Position numbers and translations under genes: made by a program. From Streptomyces sp. V1I1 (lineage in GTDB: Bacteria > Actinomycetota > Actinomycetes > Streptomycetales > Streptomycetaceae), in the NCBI RefSeq assembly GCF_030817355.1, contig NZ_JAUSZH010000001.1, positions 3,907,001 through 3,971,000 of the forward strand: 64,000 nt of DNA, in the 5' to 3' direction. Positions 16,476-25,084 of this stretch are shown in pieces. Position 1 is the first letter of the stretch. The number at the start of each line of letters is the position of its first letter. The notes beneath the pieces are model-generated. The model saw only the letters and a list, made by a program, of their open reading frames with translations, was not told the origin of the DNA and did no database searches.

Positions 16476-17533
16476 GGACCCGCCAGCACGGTCTGTCCGG
16501 TGGAATTGCCGGTTTCCCCGTCGGCCGGACCATCAGCGACAAGCTCGACCGCCTGCTGCCTCACCTCACTCCGGGCATCGGCGACGGCGTCCGCCAGCAC
16601 GTCGTCCAGGTTGCGCCTCGGCTGCCAGCCGGTGAAGGCCCTCAGTTTCGTGGTGTCGGGGACGCGACGCTCCATGTCTTCGAACCCCGGTCCGTAAGCC
16701 TCACCGTAGGAGAGTCGGCGCACGGACGAAGTGCTCTCGGCGCAGGCGATGATCCGCTCCGCCAGATCCAGAATGCTGATCTCCTCGTCGCTTCCGATGT
16801 TGAAGGTCTCACCTACGGCATCCGGAAGGTCGATCAGTGACAAGAGCGCTTCGACCACATCTGCGACATGGAGGAAACAGCGGCTCTGCTGCCCGGTGCC
16901 ATAGACGGTGAGGGGCTCTCCTCGGACTGACTGACGGGCGAATCTGGGGATGACCATGCCGTAGGCGGGGCTCTGCCGAGGACCGACAGTGTTGAAGAAC
17001 CGCACGATGGTGGAACGCAGTCCGTACTCCCGGCGGTACAGCTCGGCGAGGATCTCGTCGACCGCCTTTGCGGTGCTGTAGGACCACCGTGGGACAGAGG
17101 GACTTCCGAGGACGCGGTCGGAGGTCTCGTTCAGCGGTCCGGAGGAGTTCTTGCCGTAGATCTCCGATGTGCTGGCGAGGATTACTCTGCGGCCATGGCG
17201 GTGAGCAGACCCGATGACCGTTTCGGTGCCTTTGGTGTTGATGGTGAAGGAATTCAGCGGCTGTTCGACGATGAGTTTCACGCCTACGGCCGCCGCCAGG
17301 TGCACTGCGCAATCACAGTCACGCACCAACTCGTCGACGAGCGCCGCATCCAGCACCGATCCGTGGACGAATTGGAAGTTATCCTGCCCGCGCGCACTTG
17401 CCAGGTTCTCCAGGCGCCCGGTGCTGAGGTCATCGAGTGCAACGACCGGCTCACCACGTGCCAGCAGTGCATCGACGAGATGAGAGCCGATGAAGCCGGC
17501 TCCTCCGGTGACCAGGTACTTCGGACGTTCCAT
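16463..17533 (-). CDS. NAD-dependent sugar-nucleotide epimerase/dehydratase (extended SDR)
   Basis: A 356-residue SDR with LVTGGAGFIGSHLVDALL at the N-terminus, DDLSTG, ASTSEIYG, the YSTAK catalytic pair and RFFNTVGPRQ. The pattern is that of UDP-glucuronate or UDP-HexNAc 4-epimerases. ATG 17533 has GGAG about 10 bases upstream; a longer form upstream lacks similarity. It overlaps the transferase gene downstream and is divergent from the UDP-sugar dehydrogenase, with 255 bases between that should hold both promoters. Together with that dehydrogenase it could make UDP-GalNAcA or UDP-GalA. Confidence 0.85.
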   Translation of the reverse strand: MERPKYLVTGGAGFIGSHLVDALLARGEPVVALDDLSTGRLENLASARGQDNFQFVHGSVLDAALVDELVRDCDCAVHLAAAVGVKLIVEQPLNSFTINTKGTETVIGSAHRHGRRVILASTSEIYGKNSSGPLNETSDRVLGSPSVPRWSYSTAKAVDEILAELYRREYGLRSTIVRFFNTVGPRQSPAYGMVIPRFARQSVRGEPLTVYGTGQQSRCFLHVADVVEALLSLIDLPDAVGETFNIGSDEEISILDLAERIIACAESTSSVRRLSYGEAYGPGFEDMERRVPDTTKLRAFTGWQPRRNLDDVLADAVADARSEVRQQAVELVADGPADGETGNSTGQTVLAGPCPV

Positions 17534-17788
17534 CACGTCGTCACTCCATGTTTGCCGGTGGGGCATTACCGGGGCATGTGCACCGGCAACGCGTGGCAAC
17601 GATAGCCAGGGATAACGCAAATAGAATGAATGGAATCCCGCAATTAGCCCATTCGTGCCCCCTTGACGGCTGACATGGCTCCATTCGCCTGACGAGTGTC
17701 ACTCAAGAGATGGACGGGGAGCCGCGTCGAGCGAGTGTCAGGCATATTCCTCCGAAACATTCTGCTTGGCAAGCAGAGAGGAGTCACC

Positions 17789-19057
17789 GTGTCGGTGGCA
17801 ACAAAGAAGGTGGTAGTGGTCGGCCAGGGGTACGTAGGCCTTCCACTCGCCGTTCGTGTGGCGGAAGCCGGGCACAGCGTCGTGGGTCTCGATGTGGACG
17901 AGATGCGCGTCAAGCGTCTGGCTGCCGGCGAGTCCTTCGCCGAGGACGTCACGTCACTTCGCCTACTGGCAGCCCTCAACTCGGGCCGCTATTCCCTGAG
18001 TACCGATTACGCCGATGCCGCGGGCTTCGATATCTGCGTCATCACGGTGCCGACTCCCCTGAAGGACGGTGTCCCCGACCTGAGTTTCGTGGAGACCGCC
18101 GCACAGGCAGTCGCCCAGCAGCTCCGGCCGAACGCCACGGTGATCCTTGAGTCCACCACGTACCCGTGCACGACCGAGCACGTGGTATGCCCGATCCTGG
18201 AGGCGGGCAGCGGGCTCCGGGCGGGCAAGGACTTCTTCCTGGGATACAGCCCGGAAAGGATTGACCCGGGAAACCCGACCTGGCGGCTGGAGAACACCCC
18301 CAAGGTGGTTTCCGGTTTGAACGAAATCTCCCTGCGACATGTCGAGCAGTTCTACGACGACGTCGTGGACCGTACTGTCCCGGTGAGCTCACCGCGCACG
18401 GCCGAGCTGACCAAGCTCCTGGAGAACACGTTCCGCCATGTCAACATTGCCCTCGTCAACGAGCTTGCGATGTTCTGCAAACCACTTGGCATCGACATCT
18501 GGGAAGTGATCGACGCGGCGGCGACCAAGCCCTTCGGCTTCATGCGCTTTCTGCCCGGGCCCGGCGTCGGAGGGCACTGCCTGCCCATTGATCCCTCCTA
18601 TCTTTCGTGGCAGGTCAAACAGACGCTTCGGCACGACTTCCGCTTCGTGACACTGGCCAACGACATCAACAGCCATATGCCCGACCATGTGGTATTGCGC
18701 GTTGCCAGAGGGCTCAACGCCCGCCGCAAGCCGGTCAACGGCAGCCAGATCCTGGTCCTCGGGCTCGCCTACAAGAAGAATACCGGCGACATTCGGGAGT
18801 CCCCTGCGGTTGCCGTGGCTCTCGGACTGAGGCAACTGGGCGCTCACGTCCTGGCGGTGGAACCGCATGTCGACGCTCTTCGGCTGCCCGAGGACATCCT
18901 GTGCGTCGATCTCACCGAGGAACAGGTCGCCGCAGCCGATGCCGTGGTCATCGCCTCTGACCACGACATCTTCGATTACGCAATGGTGGAGAAGGTCGCC
19001 GACTACGTGTTCGACGCCTGCAATCGCTGCCGCGCGGAAACCGTTGAGCGCCTCTGA
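17789..19057 (+). CDS. UDP-sugar 6-dehydrogenase (WbpA/UDP-GlcNAc type)
   Basis: The 422 residues show an N-terminal NAD fold (VVVVGQGYVGLPLA), VPTPLKDGVPDLSFV, STTYPCTTE, the motif YSPERIDPGN, and the catalytic cysteine in GPGVGGHCLPIDP (about Cys264). The sequence style is closer to UDP-N-acetylhexosamine 6-dehydrogenases than to UDP-glucose dehydrogenases. It oxidises the C6 hydroxyl to a carboxylate using two NAD. GTG 17789 is preceded by GAGAGGAG five bases upstream, so upstream in-frame sequence is not needed. The product is a uronic acid, which gives the AsnB-like enzyme a plausible substrate. Confidence 0.88.
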   Translation: MSVATKKVVVVGQGYVGLPLAVRVAEAGHSVVGLDVDEMRVKRLAAGESFAEDVTSLRLLAALNSGRYSLSTDYADAAGFDICVITVPTPLKDGVPDLSFVETAAQAVAQQLRPNATVILESTTYPCTTEHVVCPILEAGSGLRAGKDFFLGYSPERIDPGNPTWRLENTPKVVSGLNEISLRHVEQFYDDVVDRTVPVSSPRTAELTKLLENTFRHVNIALVNELAMFCKPLGIDIWEVIDAAATKPFGFMRFLPGPGVGGHCLPIDPSYLSWQVKQTLRHDFRFVTLANDINSHMPDHVVLRVARGLNARRKPVNGSQILVLGLAYKKNTGDIRESPAVAVALGLRQLGAHVLAVEPHVDALRLPEDILCVDLTEEQVAAADAVVIASDHDIFDYAMVEKVADYVFDACNRCRAETVERL

Positions 19058-19174
19058 AGGGCCGCCCATGCACTCCGTTGGGGTACGAAAAGGTGAGCAT
19101 GCATGCCATGTGCCCTGAATCCCTCAGCGCGGTCCTAGGGTGACCGTTCACTCACTCATTTGCTCCGATCGGGG

Positions 19175-20680
19175 ATGACCTTGGATTTGCGCGACTACCT
19201 TCGAGTCCTTTCCCGCCGGTGGCGCATCATCGCCATTGTGGCTTTGCTGGGGACAGCCGCGGGCATCCTGACAAGTACCGTCGCGACTCCTGAGTACCGG
19301 GCAACGACCACGCTGTTCGCTTCCCTCCAGAGTGGTGCCGACACCTCCCAGCTCATTCAGGGGAACTCATTCACCCAGGCGAGAGTCCAGTCCTACACCG
19401 ACGTAGCGACCAGCCCGGCGGTGACCAAGCCGGTCGTGAAATCCCTCCGGCTCAAGATGACGCCGACCCAGCTGGCTGCGCGGATCTCGGCCGAGGCGCC
19501 GCTCAACACGGTGCTGGTCCGTCTGACCGTCACCGACACCCGTGCGGCACGAGCCGCCCGTATCAGCAATGCGGTCGCTACTCGCTTCGCCCAGGTGATC
19601 AGGGAGCTGGAACGTCCGGAGAAAAGCAAATCCCCGTCCCCGGTACGACTCACCGTCACCCAGCCTGCCGCCGTGCCGCCCGCGCCTTCGTCCCCGAACA
19701 CCGCCCTCAATGTCACGCTCGGGCTGGCGGTGGGCCTGCTTCTCGGGCTGGGGCTGGGCGTCGCAGTGGAGACAGTGGACACGTCGATGCGCGACTCCAA
19801 AGCCCTCGCCGAGTGCCTGGAAGGGGCTGGGGGGCCCGCCGTGCTGTCCAGCATCGTGCAGGACCCGAAGGCCGTACGGCAGCCTGTCTCGTTGCGCGAC
19901 GACAGGCACGGCCTTCGTGCGGAGGGCTTCCGGAAGCTGCGAGTCAATCTGCAGTTCGCGGAAGTGGACCGGCGGCCGAAGGTGATCGCCGTCACCAGCC
20001 CGCTGCCCCGTGAGGGCAAGAGCAGCGTGTCGGTCAACCTGGCCGCCACGCTGGCCGAAGAGGGCGCAAGGGTATGCCTGATCGACTGCGACCTGCGCCG
20101 CCCTTCGATCGCTCCCGCTCTCGGTCTGGTCAGGGACGCCGGGCTCACCACAGTGCTGGTGGGCCGGGCCGAAGTGCATCAGGTACTGCAGGCGGCCGGG
20201 TCCTTCTCCGTGCTCACCAGTGGGATGATTCCTCCCAACCCGACCCAGCTCCTCGGAAGCACCTATTTCGGCGACTTGCTGCACACTCTTGCCGAGCAAT
20301 TCGACCATGTCGTGGTGGACACCCCCCCCGTGCTCCCCTTTGCCGACACCGCAGCGATGGCACCCGCCATTGACGGCTACCTGCTCGTGGCGCGCGCCGG
20401 GCGGACAAGCCGGAGCCAGGTCGTCGACGCCTTGCGCATCCTCCAACGCGTCAGTGTCCCAGTGTTGGGGGCCGTCCTGAATGGCGCTCCGGCGCGAGGG
20501 GAGGGCGAAGCGTACGGCTATGCGTACAAGTACCGGCCGAAGCAGAGCCGGAAAGCCCGGCTGACCGCGCTCGTGTCGTCACGCTCGGCGGCAGGGGTCC
20601 GCAGCCGAGGGCCGGCTGCCAAGGGGCACGGGGCGCCTCTGCCGGTGCCGGTGCCGGTTTCGGCCAAGACACGACCGTAG
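19175..20680 (+). CDS. Wzz/BY-kinase fusion: polysaccharide chain-length tyrosine kinase
   Basis: A 501-residue protein. The N-terminal half is a Wzz-type chain-length domain with membrane helices at about 18-38 and 180-205, and the C-terminal half a CpsD-like bacterial tyrosine kinase: Walker A PREGKSS (about 280), Walker A' LIDCDLRRPS and Walker B VVVDTPPV. A short tyrosine group (YGYAYKYRP) sits near the C-terminus and may be autophosphorylated. The start is taken as ATG 19175, directly before the conserved LDLRDYLRVL; no good binding site is seen. It likely governs polymer length and is the natural partner of the LMW phosphatase at the far end of the locus. Confidence 0.87.
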   Translation: MTLDLRDYLRVLSRRWRIIAIVALLGTAAGILTSTVATPEYRATTTLFASLQSGADTSQLIQGNSFTQARVQSYTDVATSPAVTKPVVKSLRLKMTPTQLAARISAEAPLNTVLVRLTVTDTRAARAARISNAVATRFAQVIRELERPEKSKSPSPVRLTVTQPAAVPPAPSSPNTALNVTLGLAVGLLLGLGLGVAVETVDTSMRDSKALAECLEGAGGPAVLSSIVQDPKAVRQPVSLRDDRHGLRAEGFRKLRVNLQFAEVDRRPKVIAVTSPLPREGKSSVSVNLAATLAEEGARVCLIDCDLRRPSIAPALGLVRDAGLTTVLVGRAEVHQVLQAAGSFSVLTSGMIPPNPTQLLGSTYFGDLLHTLAEQFDHVVVDTPPVLPFADTAAMAPAIDGYLLVARAGRTSRSQVVDALRILQRVSVPVLGAVLNGAPARGEGEAYGYAYKYRPKQSRKARLTALVSSRSAAGVRSRGPAAKGHGAPLPVPVPVSAKTRP

Positions 20681-20682
20681 TC

Positions 20683-21519
20683 ATGCGTCTTGCGGTGGTG
20701 CTCCCTGTCGCGGTTATGGCCCTGGTCGGTGGGATGCTCGTCCATTCCTGTGAGAGGGGTGGCGGAGCCGGGGACCGCGGCCCGGGCACACATGCGCGGG
20801 CCGCGGCAGGGGCCGAGGTCAAGGTCGAGCAATTGAGGGTCGAAGTCCTCGAGATCCTGCCCCATGACCCGACGGCCTTCACCCAGGGCCTGGAGATGAA
20901 CGGCAGCACGCTGTACGAGAGCACAGGCGTGGTCGGACAGTCCTCGGTTCGGGCGGGGCCGCTCGGCAAGTCTCCCGCGGTCCGCGCCGAGTTGTCCCCG
21001 CCGCTGTTCGGCGAGGGAATCACCGTCATGGGGCCGACTCTGTGGCAGCTCACCTGGCAGAACGGCATCGCGGTCGAACGGGACGCAAGGACGCTGGCCG
21101 AGTTGCGCCGGGTCCCTTACCAGGACGAAGGCTGGGGAGTGTGCCACCAGCGGCATCGCGACCGGCTGGTGACGAGCAACGGCTCCTCCCGGCTCACTTT
21201 CCGGGACCCCAGAACACTCGTGAAGACGGGGGATGTTGCCGTCACCGCCCATGGGAAGCCCTTGGCACGGCTGAATGAGCTGGAATGCGTCGGCGACACC
21301 GTGTACGCCAACGTCTGGCCTGCCGACCGGATTGTGCGTATCGACGCCAACACCGGCACGGTATCCGCAGACATCGACGCTCCGGCCCTCCTCGGCGCAG
21401 CCGAGAAGCAGCACGCGTACGTCATGAACGGTATTGCGGCCGTTCCCGGAACCGATCAGTTCCTGCTCACCGGCAAGTCGTGGCCCAAGATGTTCCGGGT
21501 CGCCTTCGTTCCCAGGTGA
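20683..21519 (+). CDS. Glutaminyl-peptide cyclotransferase (plant/bacterial type), membrane-anchored
   Basis: The 278-residue protein starts with a hydrophobic signal/anchor (about 3-22) and then has the blocks HDPTAFTQGLE, ESTGVVGQSS, DEGWGVC and LNELECVGDTVYANVW of the five-bladed propeller glutaminyl cyclase family. These enzymes turn N-terminal glutamine into pyroglutamate, here outside the membrane. It begins 2 bases after the BY-kinase stop, so it is in the same operon, which is unusual company. Possible targets are exported proteins whose mature N-terminus is Gln. It ends one base from the convergent phosphatase gene. Confidence 0.83.
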   Translation: MRLAVVLPVAVMALVGGMLVHSCERGGGAGDRGPGTHARAAAGAEVKVEQLRVEVLEILPHDPTAFTQGLEMNGSTLYESTGVVGQSSVRAGPLGKSPAVRAELSPPLFGEGITVMGPTLWQLTWQNGIAVERDARTLAELRRVPYQDEGWGVCHQRHRDRLVTSNGSSRLTFRDPRTLVKTGDVAVTAHGKPLARLNELECVGDTVYANVWPADRIVRIDANTGTVSADIDAPALLGAAEKQHAYVMNGIAAVPGTDQFLLTGKSWPKMFRVAFVPR

Positions 21520-21520
21520 C

Positions 21521-22726
21521 TCAGCAGTCAGTAGCGGACGTCGAGCCGGCGACGGCCGGTTTCCGGAGCAGAAGCAGTGCCGCGTCGTCGTGGAGCCGGC
21601 CGCCCACGTGCGCCAGCAGCTCGTCGTGCAGCGCAGCGACGGTACGGGACGGCTCATCCGACAAGTGCCGCGCCACCCGCTCGGAGAGCGGGTAGAACTC
21701 ACGACTGTGGTTGCGGGCCTCGGTGACGCCGTCGGTGTAGAGAAGCAACTGGTCGCCGTCGCTGAAAGGCAGCACCTGGAGGCTCGGGGTCTCACCGGTG
21801 AGGGCGCTCATCCCGAGAGGCGGAGCCGGATGGGTCGGTTCGACAGCCATGACGTCGGATCCGCGAACCATCAGCGGAGGGGCGTGTCCGCAGTTGACTA
21901 CCTCCATGTGCCCGGCCCCGGGGTATCCGGCGACCACAGCGGTGACGAAGTCGTCGGGACCGAGGTTGCGCGCCAGGCTCCGCTCGATCCTGCCGACGAC
22001 GTCCAGGAGGTCCGGCTCGTCATAGGCGGCCTCACGGAAGACACCGAGCACCAGAGCAGCGGTGCTCACCGCGGGCAGCCCCTTGCCGCGCACATCACCG
22101 ACGATCAACCTGATCCCGTAAGGGGTGGGCACGAGCGCGTAGAGGTCCCCGCCGATTCGGGCCTCCGCCGCGGCGGCGCTGTAGCGGACAGCCACCTGGA
22201 ACTGGCCGACAGTGGCAGGCACGGGCTTGAGGAGGGCGTGCTGGGCAGCCTCGGCGACTGAGCGGACGGCTTCCAGTACCCGCTCGCGACGCCCGCGCAG
22301 CGCGCTGGCCAGGCTGCTCGTGAGGGTGACGGCGACCAGTGCGGACAGCACAATTGCCTGCTCACGGCCCGGCGCACCGGCACGGTCGCCGAGAACAGCA
22401 CCCAGTGCCACGGCGATGAAGCCGATACGAAGGACCCCCCACGGCCTGCTGATGGCGGCGGCCAGCGTGGGCCCGACGGCGAGGAGCGGCAACCAAGTCG
22501 TCCCGGCTCCGCTGACGAGGGTGAGGAGCGCAACGGCAAAGACGAACAGTGCGGGCACAGCGGCGAGGAGGGCGGCGGTGCCTGGCTGGTCCAGCGTCGC
22601 TGTCCCCGAGGCCGGGGCCGCCCCCGGGCGTCCGTCCGGCTGGGCCGGTGCCCCAAAGCAGGCCGCCCGCTTCGTAAGACTGCAGGTCAGTGGGCGGTCG
22701 CGCTGGTGGTCTCTGGCCTGACTCAT
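21521..22726 (-). CDS. Membrane-anchored SpoIIE-type PP2C serine phosphatase
   Basis: The 401-residue protein has three or four membrane helices (about 48-150) followed by a SpoIIE/PP2C domain with ARIGGDLYALV, VGDVRGKGLPA, NCGHAPP, YTDGVTEAR and a final DDAALLLL, the metal-binding set. Such proteins regulate anti-sigma or anti-anti-sigma factors in Streptomyces; no partner gene is next to it. ATG 22726 is followed by polar residues and preceded by a GGGAG at 13 bases and GGACGG nearer. Its stop lies one base from the cyclotransferase stop. Confidence 0.85.
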   Translation of the reverse strand: MSQARDHQRDRPLTCSLTKRAACFGAPAQPDGRPGAAPASGTATLDQPGTAALLAAVPALFVFAVALLTLVSGAGTTWLPLLAVGPTLAAAISRPWGVLRIGFIAVALGAVLGDRAGAPGREQAIVLSALVAVTLTSSLASALRGRRERVLEAVRSVAEAAQHALLKPVPATVGQFQVAVRYSAAAAEARIGGDLYALVPTPYGIRLIVGDVRGKGLPAVSTAALVLGVFREAAYDEPDLLDVVGRIERSLARNLGPDDFVTAVVAGYPGAGHMEVVNCGHAPPLMVRGSDVMAVEPTHPAPPLGMSALTGETPSLQVLPFSDGDQLLLYTDGVTEARNHSREFYPLSERVARHLSDEPSRTVAALHDELLAHVGGRLHDDAALLLLRKPAVAGSTSATDC

Positions 22727-22820
22727 GTTCCGTCCGCAACTCCCTGATCCGTTCGCGACGCCTGAGCGCCCCTTTTGTCCAGGGAACAGGGGTTCGGGGT
22801 GAGCCACAAGGGCAGAATTT

Positions 22821-23579
22821 TCAGATAGTGAGCGAAAGGCCCCTGGTCACGCGGCTCGCTGTCGGGATCAGCTGCGCGAGGACTTGATCGATTCGGGAGA
22901 GCCGGTCTGCCCGGACGGAGACACCGAGCGAGCCGAGCGTGTTCCCGCTGTATACGGGCACGGCGACGCAGACCGTACCGAGGGCGTACTCCTCAAGGTC
23001 CATGACGGCCGGGCCGGCGGGCGACGAGTCGAGTCGCCGGAGCAGTTCGGAACGCTGGGTGATGGTGCGGGGCGTGAGCTCGGCGAGAGCGTGCCGGGAG
23101 AGGTAGTCGCTGCGGGAGTCGTCGTCCAGCTCGCGCAGGACGCTCTTGCCCAGCGCCGTGGCGTGCCCGGCATCCTCGAATCCCACCCAGAGGTCGACCC
23201 GAGGTGCCCGGGGCCCGTCGACGATCTCGGCGACCCGGATCTCGCCCTCCTCGTAAAAGGTCAGGTAGGCGGCGGCCGACAGTTCGTCCCGCAGAGCGAC
23301 GAGCGTGGGACGGATACGGGTGAGCAGCGCCTGCCCGCGGCTTCCGGCGTACAGCATGTCCAGCTTGTCCCCCAGGACGAACCCGCCGTCGTCCAGCTTC
23401 CGCAGGTACCCGTCGTGGACCAGCGTCCTCAGCAGGTGATAGGTGGTGGCAAGGGGCAGTCCTGCCTCGCGTGCCAGCTGCTTCGCCGGGGCGCCGCCCT
23501 CGTGTGCCCCCACGGCTTCCATCAAGCGGAAGGCTCGCTGCACGGAATTGATGAGCGTAGGGCCGTCCTGAGCACCCAC
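22821..23579 (-). CDS. IclR-family transcriptional regulator
   Basis: A 252-residue protein: an N-terminal winged helix (AFRLMEAVGAHEGGAPAKQL, LPLATTYHLLRTLVHDGYL) and a C-terminal IclR effector domain (GHATALGKSVLREL, SVRADRLSRID). IclR proteins bind small carbon compounds and control catabolic or uptake genes. It lies downstream of the sugar-binding lipoprotein gene on the same strand but with a scar region of about 400 bases between them, so co-regulation is uncertain. Its own operator was not identified. Confidence 0.87.
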   Translation of the reverse strand: MGAQDGPTLINSVQRAFRLMEAVGAHEGGAPAKQLAREAGLPLATTYHLLRTLVHDGYLRKLDDGGFVLGDKLDMLYAGSRGQALLTRIRPTLVALRDELSAAAYLTFYEEGEIRVAEIVDGPRAPRVDLWVGFEDAGHATALGKSVLRELDDDSRSDYLSRHALAELTPRTITQRSELLRRLDSSPAGPAVMDLEEYALGTVCVAVPVYSGNTLGSLGVSVRADRLSRIDQVLAQLIPTASRVTRGLSLTI

Positions 23580-23714
23580 ACCACAAGATTGCGCCCGGCG
23601 CAGCGCTATGGCAAGGTCCCTCAGCCGGCATGGCCGACGCGACAGCCGTCAGTCGGCCAGCCCACCGACGCAACCCGTGACAGACGGCCGCGCTCGGCAT
23701 CGCCGTGGCAGGGA

Positions 23715-23888
23715 TCAAGGCTGACCGGCCGCCAGTGCGGCCGGTAGCCGGGGCGCCGACTTCGTCGCCGCGGCAGTGTCCTTACGGTCGACCGCACCGC
23801 GCAGTTCCACGGCGAAGCCCTCCGCCTCCAGGCCGCCTCGCAGCCCTCCGGCGAAACGCTCCTCGTCCTCTACGACCACAACCCGCAT
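23715..23888 (-). pseudogene. 5' fragment of an OmpR/PhoB-family response regulator
   Basis: From ATG 23888 the minus strand reads MRVVVVEDEERFAGGLRGG and LEAEGFAVEL, the beta1-alpha1-beta2 start of a receiver domain with its acidic EDE pocket. The similarity then stops and unrelated Arg/Ala-rich sequence runs to a TGA at 23715-23717 (57 residues; a complete regulator has about 220). The phosphorylated aspartate and DNA-binding domain are missing and no sensor kinase is nearby, so this is a deletion scar. Its upstream region keeps paired repeats at 23910-23929. Confidence 0.7.
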
Positions 23889-23909
23889 GCCCCGATTGTG
23901 GCCCTCGGC

Positions 23910-23929
23910 AGCTGAACCGGAGCTGAACC
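23910..23929 (-). promoter_or_regulatory. Direct repeat with 11-bp period upstream of the truncated regulator
   Basis: On the minus strand GGTTCAGCT occurs twice, 11 bases apart (plus-strand copies 23910-23918 and 23921-23929). Direct repeats of one helical turn are the usual OmpR-family binding geometry. It sits about 22 bases before the fragment's ATG, consistent with an autoregulated promoter that outlived its gene. Confidence 0.5.
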
Positions 23930-23992
23930 CCAGATGGGTGCCTGGCGCCGGGCCGAGGTGGTACGCCCGACGCCAGGGCCTCTCTTCGCGAT

Positions 23993-25084
23993 CTACTTCA
24001 GACCGAGGTCGTCACATGCGGTCTTGTACTTGGGGGTGCAGATCTCCTGGACGGTGTAGACGCCGTCCAGGACGACGGTGTCCTTGATGTTGTCCTTGGT
24101 CAGCGAGATGACCGGGACCAGCACCGAGGGGATGCCCTTGTTGGTCGGACTGTCGACGTCCGCCTGAGCCATGGAGTTGAGCGACATGCCCCTGGCGAGC
24201 AGGATGGCCATCTCGGCCGCGGCGTTGGCCTCCGGGGCGTACGGCTTGTAGACGCTCATGTACTGCTCACCGGCGACGATGCGCTGCACGGCGGCGAGTT
24301 CGGCGTCCTGGCCGGTGACCGGCGGCAGCGGGGAGACGCCGGCGGCCTTCAGGGCGGTGATGATGCCGCCCGCCATGCCGTCGTTGGCGGAGTAGACGCC
24401 GACGATCTTGTCCTTGCCGAGGGCCGAGATCGCGGCCTCCATGTTGGCGTTGGCGTTCTCCGGCTTCCACTCCTTGGTGTCGTACTCCTTGCCGATGTTC
24501 ACCTTGCCGTTGAGCTCGGCGTGCGCGCCCTTCTTGAACTGCGCGGCGTTCGGGTCGGTGATCGCGCCGTTCATCATCACGATCTCGCCCGCCTTGGCGC
24601 CGGAGCCCAGCGCCTGCAGCAGCGCTGTGCCCTGGACGTGGCCGACCTCTTGGTTGTCGAACGAGGTGTAGGCATCGATCGGGCCCTCGGCCAGACGGTC
24701 GAAGGCGACGACCGGGATGTTCGCGTCCTTGGCCTTCTTGATCGAGTCGGCGATGGCCTTGGAGTCGACCGCGTCCACGATCAGGGCGTCGACCTTGTTC
24801 TCGATCATGGTTTCTACCTGCTGCGTCTGCAGAGCGGCGTCCTGCTTCGCATTGGCGTAGAGGACCTTGCCCTTGCCGTTCGTCAGCTGTCTGATCTTCT
24901 CCTCGATGACCGGCTTGTCGAATTTCTCGTAGCGAGCAGCCTGGTTCTCCGGAAGGAGTAGACCGACAGTGATGTCGTCGCTCGTCTTCACTCCCGAGCC
25001 CTGGGCGCTGATACAGGCAGCGAGCGAGACGGCCATCACAGAAGCAGCGACAGCAACGGCGGCGCGACGCATATGTGCGTTCAT
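23993..25084 (-). CDS. Xylose-type sugar ABC transporter substrate-binding lipoprotein
   Basis: A 363-residue protein with a lipoprotein signal (SLAAC lipobox, Cys about 23) and the periplasmic-binding-protein family 4 fold: VGLLLPENQAARYEKFD, VDALIVDAVDSKAI, VVAFDRLAEGP and YSANDGMAGGIITALKAAG. These match XylF-like proteins that bind D-xylose or related aldoses outside the membrane. No ATPase or permease follows, which is unusual for the family; downstream are a regulator fragment and IclR. An inverted repeat about 95 bases upstream may be its operator. Confidence 0.85.
   Translation of the reverse strand: MNAHMRRAAVAVAASVMAVSLAACISAQGSGVKTSDDITVGLLLPENQAARYEKFDKPVIEEKIRQLTNGKGKVLYANAKQDAALQTQQVETMIENKVDALIVDAVDSKAIADSIKKAKDANIPVVAFDRLAEGPIDAYTSFDNQEVGHVQGTALLQALGSGAKAGEIVMMNGAITDPNAAQFKKGAHAELNGKVNIGKEYDTKEWKPENANANMEAAISALGKDKIVGVYSANDGMAGGIITALKAAGVSPLPPVTGQDAELAAVQRIVAGEQYMSVYKPYAPEANAAAEMAILLARGMSLNSMAQADVDSPTNKGIPSVLVPVISLTKDNIKDTVVLDGVYTVQEICTPKYKTACDDLGLK

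Noticed and set aside
23776..23915. A plus-strand coding fragment (LTVDRTAQFHGE...)
   Set aside because: The opposite strand gives the much more recognisable start of a response regulator.
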